From an uncultured Clostridia bacterium (GTDB taxonomy: Bacteria > Bacillota > Clostridia > Christensenellales > CASEPJ01), in NCBI GenBank assembly GCA_949289715.1, contig CASEPJ010000207.1, positions 1-12,907 of the forward strand: 12,907 bases of DNA, read 5' to 3'. Positions 12,127 through 12,907 of the stretch are shown one piece after another; the first letter of the stretch is position 1, and the number at the start of each line of letters is the position of its first letter. Below the pieces are notes generated by a model. The model was given only the letters and a program-made list of their open reading frames with translations, had not been told where the DNA came from and ran no database searches. The position numbers and the translations under genes were made by a program.

Positions 12127-12907
12127 TGTTTCAGACAATAATTAATGCGTTGAAAGACAAAGAAATCAGAAAAAAGATATTGCTTACATTGATGTTTGTG
12201 GCCATATACAGACTTTGTTGTTTCATACCCGTTCCCGGACTTGACCCTGATAACTTTACGGTCAATGAATTTTTCGGACTTTTAAGTTCAATAACGGGCG
12301 GTGCCTTGGCAAATGGTACTTTGTTTGCTATGGGTATTGTGCCTTACATTAATGCTTCTATTATTATGCAGTTGCTTGCTGTAGCTATACCTCCCCTTCA
12401 AAGATTATCGGAAAAAGGCGAAGAGGGAAGAAAAAAACTTGCTAATATTACCAGATGGGCAACAATTTTTTTGGCAATTATACAAGCCGTAGGTATTGTG
12501 TTGTCTTGGAGAAGCGAAGGAGCGGTAATTCCGATTAATATTACTTCTACGGTAACTATGCCCGAATGGCTGATTATAATTTTTATAGTAATTATATTTA
12601 CGGCAGGAACAACGTTTGCTATGTGGATAGGCGAAAGAATAACCGACTACGGAATAGGCAACGGTATATCGTTGTTGATTTTTGTAGGTATAATTTCCAC
12701 GGCTGCAAATTCATTATATACCGCAATAGTAAATTCTTTCAGCGATGTTACTTTGGTTGCAAATATTGTCGGCTTCCTTTTGTTGACCGTTGCTTTGTTT
12801 ATGCTGATAATTTTTATCGACCTTGCTGAAAGGAAAATTCCCGTTAACTATGCAAAACAAATTAAAGGCAGAAAAATGTACGGCGGACAGACTCAAATTA
12901 TACCTAT
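12126..12907 (+). CDS. secY: Protein translocase subunit SecY (cut by window end)
   Basis: Only the first 260 codons are present, out of roughly 430 expected. They open with an amphipathic N-terminus and KDKEIRKKILLTLMF, then the first membrane segment ending FIPVPGLD (residues 30-41). The plug region follows (LLSSITGGALANGTLFAMGI), then VPYINASIIMQLL, and later helices with TFAMWIGERITDYGIGNG. The cytoplasmic loop before the cut, ERKIPVNYAKQIKGRKMYGG, is one of the most conserved SecY segments and helps dock the ribosome. SecY is the channel of the general secretion system in the cytoplasmic membrane, working with SecE, SecG and SecA. GAGGTGAT (12115-12122) is inside rplO, so expression is coupled to the ribosomal genes. 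Confidence 0.97.
   Translation, partial: MFQTIINALKDKEIRKKILLTLMFVAIYRLCCFIPVPGLDPDNFTVNEFFGLLSSITGGALANGTLFAMGIVPYINASIIMQLLAVAIPPLQRLSEKGEEGRKKLANITRWATIFLAIIQAVGIVLSWRSEGAVIPINITSTVTMPEWLIIIFIVIIFTAGTTFAMWIGERITDYGIGNGISLLIFVGIISTAANSLYTAIVNSFSDVTLVANIVGFLLLTVALFMLIIFIDLAERKIPVNYAKQIKGRKMYGGQTQIIP

Noticed and set aside
12566..12829. Plus-strand open frame of 87 codons inside secY.
   Set aside because: It is out of frame within a clearly coding secY segment and has an implausible composition rich in Tyr, Cys and Arg.
1..12907. CRISPR arrays, tRNA or rRNA genes, insertion sequences and phage genes.
   Set aside because: I saw no regularly spaced repeats, cloverleaf, transposase or integrase motifs; nearly all coding sequence is the ribosomal operon.

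Overview
This window is a low-GC bacterial chromosome segment that is dominated by the conserved S10-spc ribosomal protein operon. The AT-rich intergenic DNA, strong AGGAGG-type ribosome binding sites, four-cysteine zinc-type S14 and gene order shared with Bacillus and Clostridium point to the Bacillota. The tandem PII-like genes at the left edge are of a kind I associate with Clostridia. Genus and species cannot be read from the sequence.

Layout. Positions 1-473 hold the end of one PII-like gene and a complete second one, probably cotranscribed, followed by a terminator-like hairpin. Positions 474-1188 are a gene desert; a hand count of 541-1140 gives 74 G+C in 600 bases. Positions 1189-2160 on the minus strand encode a predicted lipoprotein that I do not recognise. 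Positions 2161-2778 are a divergent regulatory region. It holds an AT-rich 15-bp inverted repeat, a 16-bp perfect palindrome that supplies a likely minus-strand promoter, and a plus-strand promoter followed by a structured leader of about 240 nt before rpsJ.

From 2779 to the right edge, 22 genes run without interruption on the plus strand: rpsJ, rplC, rplD, rplW, rplB, rpsS, rplV, rpsC, rplP, rpmC, rpsQ, rplN, rplX, rplE, rpsZ, rpsH, rplF, rplR, rpsE, rpmD, rplO and secY (cut by the window end). No gap exceeds 25 nt and three stop/start pairs overlap by one base, so I see no room for internal terminators. This is one long transcription unit building both ribosomal subunits plus the SecY channel, to which the ribosome docks.

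I found no new multi-gene system. The items most worth a second look are the rpsJ leader; the L24 protein, which has an irregular zinc-ribbon spacing and a roughly 59-residue charged tail; the basic extensions on several tunnel-exit proteins; the unknown lipoprotein with its unusual upstream repeats; and the AT-rich desert with an orphan terminator.
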